Assembly (NCBI RefSeq): GCF_002933295.1
Contig: NZ_PSSW01000009.1
Span: 124,001-188,000, forward strand
Direction: 5' to 3'
From: Marinobacter flavimaris
GTDB taxonomy: Bacteria > Pseudomonadota > Gammaproteobacteria > Pseudomonadales > Oleiphilaceae
Length of the DNA stretch: 64,000 bases
Shown: in pieces, positions 17,016-28,124 of the stretch
Position numbering within the stretch: position 1 is the first letter of the stretch
How the letters are laid out: each line of letters begins with the position of its first letter
Made by a program: the position numbers and the translations under genes
Notes under the pieces: generated by a model
The model's input: only the letters and a program-made list of their open reading frames with translations
What the model was told of the DNA's origin: nothing
Databases searched by the model: none

Positions 17016-17525
17016 CTAATCATCCCGATTCCAGTACACCCGAACGAGGTTCGATTCCTTGGTGTACTGGATGTCCAGATTACCGTCGTACGCTCGCTCA
17101 ATAGCCTCCCCGGTGCCCCGGGGTAGATGCAGATCGGTGAATTTCACCACCAGCTCTCCCTCTGGACCGTCTTCCACACTCATAAGACGTTTCATCGGGT
17201 GCTCGAGCTTTTCTTCCTCGACCTTGTTGTGGATGAGTTTCAGGATTGCATCTCGATGCTTACCCAGAAAGCCCCCGGAGAGAGTCAGTATTCCAGCTGG
17301 CATATTATCCCGGATTCGCTCACAAGCCGGACACATAAGCTCGTTAAGCTCGCCTGCGGGTGGCGTTGCCCACTGCCAGCGCCCTTTATGGAAAGCTGCA
17401 CCGCACTCGGAGCATATCGCTGGCTCCTTGGGCTTGGATCTGGCTACGTATGGATCGTGAATCTCTTCTTTGAGAAGCCGGTCATCCCGTCCGTGGCCAG
17501 CTGCAACACTGTCTTTGCCGCTCAT
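17016..17525 (-). CDS. BCAM0308-family protein with two CxxC pairs
   Basis: A 169-residue protein. An N-terminal polar region leads to ICSECGAAFHKGRW (about 37-50) and MCPACERIRD (about 64-73), a four-cysteine zinc-ribbon-like pair. An alpha/beta C-terminal half (LTLSGGFLGKHRDAILKLIHN...) follows. The pattern matches the small family often labelled BCAM0308; the function is not known. The start is set by AGGAGTGAGGGC before the ATG. It lies 37 bases downstream of the small stress-like gene at 17563-17754 on the same strand, so the two may be cotranscribed. Confidence 0.75.
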   Translation of the reverse strand: MSGKDSVAAGHGRDDRLLKEEIHDPYVARSKPKEPAICSECGAAFHKGRWQWATPPAGELNELMCPACERIRDNMPAGILTLSGGFLGKHRDAILKLIHNKVEEEKLEHPMKRLMSVEDGPEGELVVKFTDLHLPRGTGEAIERAYDGNLDIQYTKESNLVRVYWNRDD

Positions 17526-17562
17526 GCCCTCACTCCTTTCCCTGATGACGGAATCTGGTCGT

Positions 17563-17754
17563 TCATTGCAGCCCGTGACGGTCAAAAATTTCCCTGACCT
17601 CACGTTCGGTCTCTGCAGGCACGATGACCTTGACCAGCTTGGCGTCTTCGTCGATGTAGATGTTATCCCGGGGAATGCCGGTCGCAATCAAGTCATCCCA
17701 GGTATTCTTGGCCTGGTCGCGATCCCGATAGGCGCCGTTTACTGTTTTGCTCAT
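17563..17754 (-). CDS. Small protein similar to general stress protein 17M / YflT domain
   Basis: A 63-residue protein with the pattern VNGAYRDRDQAKNTWDDLIATGIPRDNIYID, then an acidic loop, then VKVIVPAETEREVREIF. This is the beta-alpha-beta-beta-alpha layout of the YflT or 17M stress domain, in short form. A perfect AGGAGG ribosome site precedes the ATG. The role is inferred only as stress related. Confidence 0.6.
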   Translation of the reverse strand: MSKTVNGAYRDRDQAKNTWDDLIATGIPRDNIYIDEDAKLVKVIVPAETEREVREIFDRHGLQ

Positions 17755-17870
17755 GAGTGAAACCTCCTGTTTGATTTCGATTTCCTTACATCTGAAAGAA
17801 TAGGCAGGGAGGGTGGAGCTGTGCAAATATTGATCAACCGGAAATTGACGGAGAGCAAGACTGGAAGGCT

Positions 17871-18137
17871 AAAGCAAAACGCCCCAGCCTGTGGGGTGCA
17901 CAAACTGAGGCGCTTTGGACTTTATTTGGCACGGCTGGGAGGATTATTCGGGCCTTTGGCCCTCACCCCTTCGGGGTCGCCGTCGCATTGCTCCGGCGTT
18001 CCTCAACCCACTGCGTGGGTTTCGGTCGAACCTCTTATCGGTTCAAATCCTCCCAGCTATACAAAGCAAAACGCCTCAGCCTGTGAGGTTCACAAACTGA
18101 GGCGTCTTGATCTTAATATGGCGCGGCTGGGAGGATT
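17871..18137. repeat. Rearranged tRNA-Arg 3' remnant and duplicated terminator unit around a structured insert
   Basis: Two copies of a roughly 75-bp unit (17871-17945 and 18063-18137, about 85% alike, offset 192 bp) each hold the tRNA-Arg 3' end and its downstream hairpin. In the first copy the tRNA is cut after 19 bases (17927-17945, CCA included). It is replaced by about 100 bases with at least four hairpins: GGGCC/GGCCC, ACCCC/GGGGT, CGCCG/CGGCG and AACCCAC/GTGGGTT. The insert ends with AATCCTCCCAGC (18046-18057), an exact inverted copy of the remnant's own sequence (17934-17945). There is no coding frame of note. Confidence 0.7.
18069..18108 (-). terminator. Terminator of the tRNA operon
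   Basis: CGCCTCAG and CTGAGGCG form a perfect 8-bp stem. On the minus strand it is followed by GTTTTG, directly after the last intact tRNA-Arg. A diverged copy of the same hairpin lies at about 17879-17912. Confidence 0.65.
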
Positions 18138-18195
18138 CGAACCTCCGACCGCCTGGTTCGTAGCCAGGTACTCTATCCAGCTGAGCTACAGCCGC
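18119..18195 (-). tRNA. tRNA-Arg (anticodon ACG)
   Basis: A 77-nt cloverleaf with encoded CCA. The acceptor stem is GCGGCTG/CAGCCGC, discriminator G, anticodon loop CTACGAA, T-loop TTCGAAT. It has the same sequence as the next gene upstream and reads CGN arginine codons (A34 is normally edited to inosine). Confidence 0.97.
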
Positions 18196-18220
18196 TTAAA
18201 ACTTGTGGCAGGTTGATCGA

Positions 18221-18297
18221 TGGCGCGGCTGGGAGGATTCGAACCTCCGACCGCCTGGTTCGTAGCCAGGTACTCTATCCAGCTGAGCTACAGCCGC
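18221..18297 (-). tRNA. tRNA-Arg (anticodon ACG), second copy
   Basis: Identical in sequence to the 18119-18195 gene, separated by 25 bases. It includes the encoded CCA end and is probably in one transcript with tRNA-Ser. Confidence 0.97.
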
Positions 18298-18358
18298 ACA
18301 TTGATCACTTGCTGTGGTTGAGTGCTACTTCAACCTGTCTCTCTTTCCTCAAAAAGGA

Positions 18359-18450
<92 letters not shown>

Positions 18451-18534
18451 TTGAGAACGGGGCGTATACTACCATAATTTTTCTGTTTTCATAGGGTTGA
18501 CACGAGATTTTTCGGGCCCGTTTCCCCACACCAT

Positions 18535-18570
18535 CAAAAAAGCCGTTCAGGTTTCCCTTGAACGGCTTTC
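18535..18570 (-). terminator. Terminator of csrA
   Basis: GCCGTTCA and TGAACGGC stem with a T-run on the minus strand (AAAAAA at 18535-18541 on plus), located just beyond the csrA stop. Confidence 0.88.
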
Positions 18571-18576
18571 TGACTC

Positions 18577-18774
18577 TCAGCTGTTGCCGGGCTCGGGCTC
18601 TTCAGAGCCTTTTTCCGACTGAATCCGCTGGTAGATTTCTTCACGGTGTACCGCGACTTCTTTCGGGGCATTGACGCCAATGCGCACCTGATTGCCTTTC
18701 ACTCCCAGGACGGTGACGGTGATATCGTCGCCGACCATCAGAGTTTCGCCCACGCGGCGAGTCAAAATCAACAT
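18577..18774 (-). CDS. csrA: Carbon storage regulator CsrA/RsmA
   Basis: A 65-residue RNA-binding dimer that binds GGA motifs in mRNA leaders and represses or stabilises translation. Nearly all family residues are present: [17 protein letters not shown], then [13 protein letters not shown] and the RNA-contacting [12 protein letters not shown] (Arg44). The C-terminal Glu/Pro tail is variable in the family. It controls motility, carbon storage and secondary metabolism. It sits between lysC and tRNA-Ser as in Pseudomonas. Confidence 0.98.
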   Translation of the reverse strand: MLILTRRVGETLMVGDDITVTVLGVKGNQVRIGVNAPKEVAVHREEIYQRIQSEKGSEEPEPGNS

Positions 18775-18935
18775 ATCCCTTACTCCCTATCCAGAGCTAC
18801 CTGTTCCGATAAATGGTTTTTTGATCTATTTATTGCTTTTATAGTGGGATCACTTACTGATCTGTAGACGCACATTCCCTTATACGGTGCACGTTTGTCA
18901 TAGGCTCAGTATATGACGCCCTTTTTTCGGAGGCC

Positions 18936-18960
18936 CCGCAGACCGACCTTTTATCTGCGG
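18936..18960 (-). terminator. Hairpin downstream of lysC
   Basis: CCGCAGA and TCTGCGG (7-bp stem, 11-base loop) begin 3 bases beyond the lysC stop. There is no U-tract, so termination is uncertain. It may instead stabilise the mRNA end. Confidence 0.35.
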
Positions 18961-18963
18961 TTT

Positions 18964-20202
18964 TCAGGCCTCTTCCGATACCGCGGGCTTGTCCAGTTCA
19001 AATGCACTGTGAAGTGCGCGAACCGCAAGCTCAAGGTATTTCTCGTCGATCACCACGGAAATCTTGATTTCTGATGTGGAGATCATCTGGATATTGATTC
19101 CCTCGTTGGACAGCGCCTCGAACATCTGAGTGGCCACACCAGCGTGAGAACGCATACCAACACCCACGATACTGACTTTGGCAATCTTGCTGTCACCGGC
19201 CACTTCACGAGCACCCAGTTCGTCAGCAACACGCTGAAGCACTTCTTTCGCACGCTTGAAATCATTGCGATGGACGGTGAACGTGAAGGCTGTGCGGTTA
19301 TCCTCACCCACGTTCTGCACGATCATATCCACTTCGATATTGGCGTCACTCACCGGCTTCAGAATACGCAGCGCGCTGCCCGGGGTATCCGGTACGCCGG
19401 CAATGGTCAGTTTGGCTTCATCACGGTTAAAAGCGATGCCGGAAACAACCGGTTGTTCCATGGCGTTTTCATCCTCAAGAGTAATCAGGGTGCCCTCGCC
19501 TTCCTGGAAGCTGGAAAGAACCCTTAATGGAACGTTGTATTTACCTGCAAATTCTACAGAGCGGATCTGGAGCACTTTCGAACCCAGACTCGCCATTTCA
19601 AGCATTTCCTCGAACGTAATCCGTTCAAGCCTGCGCGCAGTGTCGACAACCCTTGGGTCGGTTGTGTAGACACCGTCAACGTCAGTGTAGATCTGGCATT
19701 CGTCTGCCCTGAGCGCTGCCGCCAGAGCCACCGCTGTGGTATCGGAGCCGCCACGCCCGAGCGTAGTGATGTTTCCACTCTCGTCTATGCCCTGGAATCC
19801 GGCAACCACAACCACTCGACCAGCATCCAGATCTTCGCGCATGCGCTGCTCATCGATCTGTTTGATCCGCGCCTTGGTATGGCTGCTGTCGGTCAGGATG
19901 CGCACCTGAGAACCGGTGTAGGACCGTGCTTCACAACCGAGCTTCTGCAGCGCCATGGACAGGAGCGCAATGGTTACCTGCTCACCAGTGGATACCAGCA
20001 CATCCATCTCACGCGGTGTCGGCTCCTCCATGATGTTGTTGGCCAGGGCGATCAGCCGGTTGGTTTCACCGCTCATGGCGGAAACCACGACAACAACATC
20101 ATGACCTTCCTTCCGAAAACGGCTCACCTTCTCGGCTACCGCTTCAATACGCTCGGTTGTTCCAACCGATGTGCCACCAAATTTCTGAACCAACAGAGCC
20201 AT
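18964..20202 (-). CDS. lysC: Aspartate kinase
   Basis: A 412-residue enzyme that phosphorylates aspartate, the first step to lysine, threonine, methionine and diaminopimelate. The kinase domain starts [13 protein letters not shown] (phosphate loop) and has [13 protein letters not shown] and the [13 protein letters not shown] segment. Two C-terminal ACT domains ([10 protein letters not shown]... and [15 protein letters not shown]...) give feedback control. The length matches the pseudomonad single-function alpha/beta-type enzyme. It lies 105 bases after alaS on the same strand. Confidence 0.97.
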   Translation of the reverse strand: MALLVQKFGGTSVGTTERIEAVAEKVSRFRKEGHDVVVVVSAMSGETNRLIALANNIMEEPTPREMDVLVSTGEQVTIALLSMALQKLGCEARSYTGSQVRILTDSSHTKARIKQIDEQRMREDLDAGRVVVVAGFQGIDESGNITTLGRGGSDTTAVALAAALRADECQIYTDVDGVYTTDPRVVDTARRLERITFEEMLEMASLGSKVLQIRSVEFAGKYNVPLRVLSSFQEGEGTLITLEDENAMEQPVVSGIAFNRDEAKLTIAGVPDTPGSALRILKPVSDANIEVDMIVQNVGEDNRTAFTFTVHRNDFKRAKEVLQRVADELGAREVAGDSKIAKVSIVGVGMRSHAGVATQMFEALSNEGINIQMISTSEIKISVVIDEKYLELAVRALHSAFELDKPAVSEEA

Positions 20203-20234
20203 TATTTTCCCAATATCCGAAACGGGGACTCACA

Positions 20235-20251
20235 GCGGAGTGACACTCCGC
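20235..20251. repeat. 17-bp inverted repeat in the alaS-lysC gap
   Basis: GCGGAGTG-A-CACTCCGC, perfect 8-bp arms about a single central base. A second G/C stem (GGCGGG 20267-20272 with CCCGCC 20287-20292) lies beside it, nearer the alaS stop. On the minus strand that stem leads into GTTTCTTCTT and may act as a weak alaS terminator or lysC leader structure. Confidence 0.45.
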
Positions 20252-20307
20252 CACTAAGAAGAAACGGGCGGGATTATAAACCCCAGCCCGCCGACAAAAA
20301 CAGTTGC

Positions 20308-22938
<2,631 letters not shown>

Positions 22939-23079
22939 AGCCCTTTGATACCTTTCCAGAAACCCGGCGGAAATGCCGCCCGGTCCGCGATTGAATACGG
23001 ATACTTACATGCTTGTGCAAATCCGCTACTCTAGCACACGCCGAGAACAGGAAAAACGTGAAACATCACAGGAGATTCC

Positions 23080-23619
23080 ATGCCCCGACGCTTCCATGAC
23101 GCCGAGGAACTATTCCCACCAGCCACCGCCCTCAAACGTGCCCTTGCCATTATTTACGACGGTTTGATCAGCATTGCCGTGCTGCTTGTCGCTACCTGGG
23201 GATACACCATGGTGGCTGGCTGGATCACCGGCTGGGACAGGTACGAACAGATGGCCGAGGCAGGCCAGCTTTCCGGGGACCCGGGGCTGACGTTCACATT
23301 GTTCCTGATCCTTTACCTGTTCTTTGCCTATTTCTGGACGCGCATTGGCCAGACCCTGGGGATGCAGGTCTGGCGGATTCGAATTGAAAACATTGATGGT
23401 ACTTCGGTGAGCTGGAGCAAGGCGCTCAGGCGTTACGTGACGGCGGCGGCTGTGATCTTCCTGACACTTCTAGGAAGCTACTACCTCGGAGCTGCCACCC
23501 TGTTTCTGGGTATCCCGGCTATTGTTGCGCTGTTCTATCCGATCAATGGTCTATCAATTACCGACCGCCTCTCTGACAGCGTGGTTGTATCCATACCCAA
23601 AGAAGCGACCAAAAAGTAA
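23080..23619 (+). CDS. RDD family membrane protein
   Basis: A 179-residue integral membrane protein. It has the RDD-type LKRALAIIYDGLISIAVL start, with helices at about 24-46, 70-92, 125-145 and 148-165, and the RIGQTLGMQVWRIRIEN segment typical of the family. The family Arg-Asp-Asp is partly changed to RALAIIYD. Proposed roles include ion transport, but the function is unproven. GGAG precedes the ATG. It is convergent with lptG. Confidence 0.85.
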   Translation: MPRRFHDAEELFPPATALKRALAIIYDGLISIAVLLVATWGYTMVAGWITGWDRYEQMAEAGQLSGDPGLTFTLFLILYLFFAYFWTRIGQTLGMQVWRIRIENIDGTSVSWSKALRRYVTAAAVIFLTLLGSYYLGAATLFLGIPAIVALFYPINGLSITDRLSDSVVVSIPKEATKK

Positions 23620-23641
23620 TGGTTTAGCCGCCGGAATAGCA

Positions 23642-23659
23642 GGGCTGGTCAACCAGCCC
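23642..23659. terminator. Hairpin at the RDD/lptG convergence
   Basis: GGGCTGGT-CA-ACCAGCCC, 8-bp arms overlapping the lptG stop codon, without a T-run. It may separate the convergent transcripts only weakly. Confidence 0.3.
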
Positions 23660-24722
23660 GCCGCATCAGGATGCCACCAGCCACGGCGCTTACCGCGATG
23701 GGCACCAGCACCGCAAGCATTGGGTTGAACCCGTATACAAGGCTCATTGGCCCAAGAAAATCCTGCATATATTTGAACAGAAGCCCCACCAACAGCCCGG
23801 TAAAAACCCGGAATCCCATGGTGACCGAGCGCAATGGCCCAAAGATGAAGGATATTGCCACCAGCACCATGACCGCCGTTCCCAGAGGCATGAGCGCCTT
23901 CTTCCAGAACGCCAGCCAATAGCGGGAGGCGTTGAGGCTTTGCTCGCCAAGATAGGTGGCGTATGTGTAGAGTCCGGTCATCGAAAGATTCTCAGGCTTC
24001 ACGATCAACACGCTGAGAACGCCGGGCGAGAGGCCGGTTTCCCAGCGCAGGGTCCGGTCGTCAACGCGTACTGTCCGATCATCCTCGAAGCTCGTGGTGC
24101 GAACATTCTCCAGCAACCAGTGGTCGCCCTGATAAATCGCTCGCTCCGCAAAACTTGCGGCCAGCAGCTGCCGATCATCATCAAACTGGAAACGCGACAC
24201 TCCATGCAGGACGCCATTCGGTTGCACGGCATTGAGATGGATGTATGAATCCCCTTCCTTGTGCCAGACCCCCGAAGCCGACGCCACGTTGCTACCGGCG
24301 CCCAATGCCACCGCCTTGTAACTCTGGGCCACGCGCTCGGCAGGCGGAGCCAGATATTCGCCTATCAATACACCCATAACCACGATAACCAGCGCCGGCT
24401 TCATTGCGGACCAGACAATACGCTTGAGCGATACGCCGGCAGCCCGTACAACCGTCAACTCCGAGGAACTGGCCATAGAACCCAGGCCCACCAGGCAGCC
24501 CATGAAGGCACCCAGCGGCAGATAATCGTAGATTCGTCTTGGCAGGGTCAGAAAGACATACCAGAGTGCGTCCAGGATCTGGTAGTTGTTGCGGATGTCA
24601 TCCAGTTCGGCGATGAACGCAAAAATGAGATCAAGGGACAACACCACCATCATCACGAGGAACATCGCACCGCCAACCGTGCGCATTACATACCCGTCAA
24701 TCTTGCGCACGAGCACCCCCAT
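23649..24722 (-). CDS. lptG: LPS export ABC transporter permease LptG
   Basis: A 357-residue YjgP/YjgQ permease. With LptF and LptB2 it extracts lipopolysaccharide from the inner membrane and passes it to the LptC-LptA bridge. The N-terminal helix group has VRAAGVSLKRI, the coupling-helix region facing LptB. A periplasmic beta-jellyroll spans about 130-260, and three C-terminal helices end with the RRAG tail. The start overlaps the lptF 3' end by 26 bases, implying coupled translation. Confidence 0.95.
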   Translation of the reverse strand: MGVLVRKIDGYVMRTVGGAMFLVMMVVLSLDLIFAFIAELDDIRNNYQILDALWYVFLTLPRRIYDYLPLGAFMGCLVGLGSMASSSELTVVRAAGVSLKRIVWSAMKPALVIVVMGVLIGEYLAPPAERVAQSYKAVALGAGSNVASASGVWHKEGDSYIHLNAVQPNGVLHGVSRFQFDDDRQLLAASFAERAIYQGDHWLLENVRTTSFEDDRTVRVDDRTLRWETGLSPGVLSVLIVKPENLSMTGLYTYATYLGEQSLNASRYWLAFWKKALMPLGTAVMVLVAISFIFGPLRSVTMGFRVFTGLLVGLLFKYMQDFLGPMSLVYGFNPMLAVLVPIAVSAVAGGILMRRAG

Positions 24723-25806
24723 CCCGAATCAGGCGCCGGCGGTACAACCACGCTGGGCCGAACTGAAGCCATAGCCCGAAGCCGAGGAACAACGCGTGGA
24801 CCCAGAGCATGCCCAGCCATTCCGGGACCTTGCCGGCCGCCAGCCAGTCCCGGGCGACAATGAGCAGCCCGAGATAAGTAATGTAGACAAGCATTGCCGG
24901 TAACAGATGAAAGAACCGGCCCTGGCGTGGATTCACGCGGCTCAGCCTCACTGCCAGCAACGTCACAATTGGCACGATGAGCGGCAGCGAAAAACGCCAG
25001 TGCAGCAACGCACGATCTTCCAGGCGGTCTGACTGCATCAGGCTCCAGGTACTGGCGCCCTCTTCCCGCTGCTTGGTGCCAGCCTCGCCGCCCTCAATCT
25101 TCAGACCGTAGGCTTCGAAATCGATCACATTGTAATTCAGCTGGCCCGCGGCGCCCTCAAAGCGACCGCCGTTTTCCAGTATGAGAAAACGGCTGCCGGT
25201 TTCCGGATCGATCAGCTGGGAGCCTGAATCTGCGGTTATGATCGTCAGACCACGCCCGTCCGGTGCGTATTCGGCGATAAAAACGCCCTGCAACTGGCGC
25301 TTGTCTTCACTCAAAGCCTCGGTATAGGTCACCCGTCCGCCAGAGGAAAAATCCTGGAAGCGCCCGGGCGCAAGCATTTCAAATTCGGTTGCCTTTCGTT
25401 GTTCGTTCAGAATTTCCTGAACCTGATTCATTCCCCAGGGCGACACGTAAAGACTCATGGCACCGACAATGATCATCACTGGCAGACTGCCCAGAAGCGT
25501 TTTTCCCAACAGTGCCTTGTCACTCACCCCACAAGCGGACAGGACCGTCATTTCGCTTTCGAGATACATACGCCCATAGGCGAGCAGGATGCCGATGAAC
25601 AGCCCGAGGGGCAGAATCAGCTCAAGAAAACCCGGAAACCGGAAGGCCATGATCTCCAGCAGCACACCGGCCGAAATGCTGCCCTGGGCCGCACTGTCGA
25701 GATATTTCAGGAAACGGCCGCTCATGAACACCAGCAGCAGGATGCCCGAAACGGCAACCATGCTGATCATGATCTGGCGTATGAGGTAACGGAAAATGAT
25801 GCTCAA
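24697..25806 (-). CDS. lptF: LPS export ABC transporter permease LptF
   Basis: A 369-residue YjgP/YjgQ permease, partner of LptG. It starts LSIIFRYLIRQIM, matching the usual (I/V)FRYL opening of LptF. The matching start codon is TTG at 25806; the frame stays open upstream but that stretch has no membrane-protein character. ESEMTVLSACGVSDKALL is the conserved coupling segment. The periplasmic domain spans about 130-245, followed by the C-terminal helices. It is divergent from pepA, the common gammaproteobacterial arrangement. Confidence 0.92.
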   Translation of the reverse strand: MSIIFRYLIRQIMISMVAVSGILLLVFMSGRFLKYLDSAAQGSISAGVLLEIMAFRFPGFLELILPLGLFIGILLAYGRMYLESEMTVLSACGVSDKALLGKTLLGSLPVMIIVGAMSLYVSPWGMNQVQEILNEQRKATEFEMLAPGRFQDFSSGGRVTYTEALSEDKRQLQGVFIAEYAPDGRGLTIITADSGSQLIDPETGSRFLILENGGRFEGAAGQLNYNVIDFEAYGLKIEGGEAGTKQREEGASTWSLMQSDRLEDRALLHWRFSLPLIVPIVTLLAVRLSRVNPRQGRFFHLLPAMLVYITYLGLLIVARDWLAAGKVPEWLGMLWVHALFLGFGLWLQFGPAWLYRRRLIRDGGARAQD

Positions 25807-26003
25807 ATCGGTCTCTCTGGCGGTATCCGCTGAAACGTGGAGGTCGCTGGGAACTGCGCGTATTCTATGTAACCTTCGTGCCGAATGACAGAGTAGCGGT
25901 ATTACACCGGCATGAAGGCACAGACAGGCACGGAAGCGGCGCCAATCGCTTGATAATTTCCCCGCAAGCCCCAATGCTAGACTAGATCACAATCAAGAAC
26001 GAT

Positions 26004-26020
26004 TCCCGCCGCCGGCGGGA
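26004..26020. repeat. G/C palindrome in the pepA leader
   Basis: TCCCGCC-GCC-GGCGGGA, 7-bp arms, 28 bases before the pepA start. It could be a leader hairpin or operator; no family assignment. Confidence 0.35.
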
Positions 26021-26048
26021 GCCTCGTGAACAATCAACAGGAGTTGCC

Positions 26049-27542
26049 ATGAATTTCAGCCTGAGCAGTAAAGCCATCGCCAGCACCAAAGCAGACTGTC
26101 TCGTAGTTGGCTTGCCTGAGAAAGGCACCTGGCCCGATTCAACGAATCAGGCCGATGAGGCTCTGGGCGGGATGATCAAGACACTCCAGAAGGCCGGTGA
26201 TCTGTCCGGCAAGAATGCCACGACGCTGACCATTCCCCTGACCGATCAGCCCTGGACTCGCCTGCTTGTGGTTGGCACTGGCAAGGATGCGGATCGCAGC
26301 CCCGCCAACTACCGTAAAGCGTTGATCGCGATGATGACCGCGCTCAAGGACGGCCCGTCCAAAAGCGTCGCGATCGCTCTCGCAGATACCCCTGTAACCG
26401 GCGAAGAAGCTGTGAGTTCTGAAACAGCCCGTCTCAGCCTGATTGGCCGGACCCTTGAAGATCAGCTTTACACCTTCAGCGACTTCAAAAGCGAAAAGCC
26501 CGCCGCCCGGAAGGTCAACAAAGCTGTTGTGCATGCCTCCAGTGCCGGCAAGGCCCTCAAGGACGCCTTCAACCTCGGTCTGGCCACCGGCCGTGGTATG
26601 AATCTCACCCGGGATCTGGGCAACACGCCGCCCAACATCTGCCACCCGGAATGGCTGGCTCAGCAAGCCAAGAAGCTGGCCAAGGATTACGACTGCATCA
26701 AGACCGAAGTGCTTGACGAAAAGCAGATGGAAAAGATGGGCATGAACACCATCCTGGCCGTGGGCAAAGGCAGCACCCAACCGCCGCGACTGATCGTGAT
26801 GGAATACCGTGGTGGCAAGGCCAAGGACAAGCCCCACGTACTTGTGGGCAAAGGTATCACCTTCGACACCGGCGGTATCAGCCTCAAGCCCGGCGAGGGC
26901 ATGGATGAAATGAAGTACGACATGGGCGGCTCCGCCAGTGTCTTCGGCGCCATGAAAGTGCTCGCCGAAACCCAACCCAAGATCAACGTGGTGGCTGTGA
27001 TTGCCGCAGCAGAGAACATGCCGGATGGCGGCGCTTCCCGCCCTGGCGACATAGTGACCACGCTCTCCGGCATGACTGTTGAAATCCTCAACACCGACGC
27101 CGAGGGGCGCCTGGTATTGTGCGATGCCCTCACCTACGTGAAGAAGTTTGACCCGGCCGCCGTCATCGATCTGGCGACCCTGACCGGCGCCTGCATCATT
27201 GCACTTGGCAATCACGCCACCGGCCTGCTGGCCAACAACGATGAACTTGCCAACGAGCTTCTTGCCGCCGGCGAGCGTGCCGGTGACCGGGCATGGCGCC
27301 TGCCGCTCTGGGACGAATACCAGAGCCAGCTCGACAGCAACTTTGCCGACATGGCCAACATCGGTGGCCGCCCTGCAGGGACCATAACAGCGGCCTGTTT
27401 CCTTTCCCGCTTTGCCAAGGACTATCGCTGGGCGCACCTGGACATCGCCGGCACCGCCTGGCACTCCGGCAAAGCCAAGGGCTCATCCGGTCGCCCGGTG
27501 CCCATGCTGGTCGACTACCTGATGTCCCATGCAGGAAAGTAA
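26049..27542 (+). CDS. pepA: Leucyl aminopeptidase (M17)
   Basis: A 497-residue two-metal exopeptidase. An N-terminal macro-like domain (to about 165) is followed by the catalytic domain with GKGITFDTGGISLKPG (metal ligands), YDMGGSA, the signature NTDAEGRL and the late segment AGTITAACFLSRF. PepA removes N-terminal residues; the E. coli orthologue also binds DNA at cer and carAB. holC starts inside its last codons. Confidence 0.97.
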   Translation: MNFSLSSKAIASTKADCLVVGLPEKGTWPDSTNQADEALGGMIKTLQKAGDLSGKNATTLTIPLTDQPWTRLLVVGTGKDADRSPANYRKALIAMMTALKDGPSKSVAIALADTPVTGEEAVSSETARLSLIGRTLEDQLYTFSDFKSEKPAARKVNKAVVHASSAGKALKDAFNLGLATGRGMNLTRDLGNTPPNICHPEWLAQQAKKLAKDYDCIKTEVLDEKQMEKMGMNTILAVGKGSTQPPRLIVMEYRGGKAKDKPHVLVGKGITFDTGGISLKPGEGMDEMKYDMGGSASVFGAMKVLAETQPKINVVAVIAAAENMPDGGASRPGDIVTTLSGMTVEILNTDAEGRLVLCDALTYVKKFDPAAVIDLATLTGACIIALGNHATGLLANNDELANELLAAGERAGDRAWRLPLWDEYQSQLDSNFADMANIGGRPAGTITAACFLSRFAKDYRWAHLDIAGTAWHSGKAKGSSGRPVPMLVDYLMSHAGK

Positions 27543-28041
27543 GCCCTCCAGCTCTTCGGAGACCGGCAGCCCAGCTGCCGGCCACTCCGGACAGGAAGAC
27601 CGGAACCAGCGCTACTGGTTTCACATCCTTGCCCAGAATACGCCCGCCGCCCGCAATCTCCACGCTGCCAAACTCGTGGACAAAGCCTGGCAGCAGGGCG
27701 ACCGCGTGTGCGTCGTGTGCGATACCATGCAACACGCAGAAGAGCTGGACGACCTGCTCTGGAACTTCAGCCCGGACGCATTCATCCCCCATAGCGTTGT
27801 TCCGGACTCTGCCACAACCTGCTCCGATCCCGTTGGCATTCTGCTTTGCCCGCCGGCGCCAGAGGATTGGGATACCGTGATCATTCTCTCCGCAACCTTG
27901 CCGGCGGATGCCGACCGGTTCAAGCGACTGGCCCTGGTTGCCCATAACGACCCGAATGTTCTTAATCAGGCGCGGTCACACTTCAAGCAATTGCGGGCAC
28001 TGGGGATTGAACCCCGGGTGCATGATCAGAGGAAGCGTTAG
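27529..28041 (+). CDS. holC: DNA polymerase III chi subunit
   Basis: A 170-residue protein that overlaps pepA by 14 bases. The conserved HolC part begins at RYWFHILAQNTPAARNLHAAKLVDKAWQQGDRVCVVCD (about residue 28), followed by LDDLLWNFSPDAFIPHS and the C-terminal ADRFKRLALVAHND. Chi links the clamp loader to SSB. The first 27 residues are a Ser/Gly-rich extension not typical of the family, so an internal start is possible. The pepA-holC-valS order is conserved. Confidence 0.9.
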   Translation: MQESKPSSSSETGSPAAGHSGQEDRNQRYWFHILAQNTPAARNLHAAKLVDKAWQQGDRVCVVCDTMQHAEELDDLLWNFSPDAFIPHSVVPDSATTCSDPVGILLCPPAPEDWDTVIILSATLPADADRFKRLALVAHNDPNVLNQARSHFKQLRALGIEPRVHDQRKR

Positions 28042-28043
28042 GT

Positions 28044-28072
28044 TCGCCGCAAACAGGGCGACCATGTATAAT
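28044..28072 (+). promoter_or_regulatory. Possible valS promoter
   Basis: A perfect TATAAT (28067-28072) with a weak -35 (TCGCCG, 17-base spacing) between holC and valS. It would give a leader of about 45 nt. Confidence 0.45.
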
Positions 28073-28124
28073 CGTGCGTCTCAATTTTCCCTTGTGAATC
28101 AACCAACGGTCACTGCAGAACCCC

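Noticed and set aside
26139..27464. Open frame antisense to pepA
   Set aside because: Shadow frame with no family similarity.
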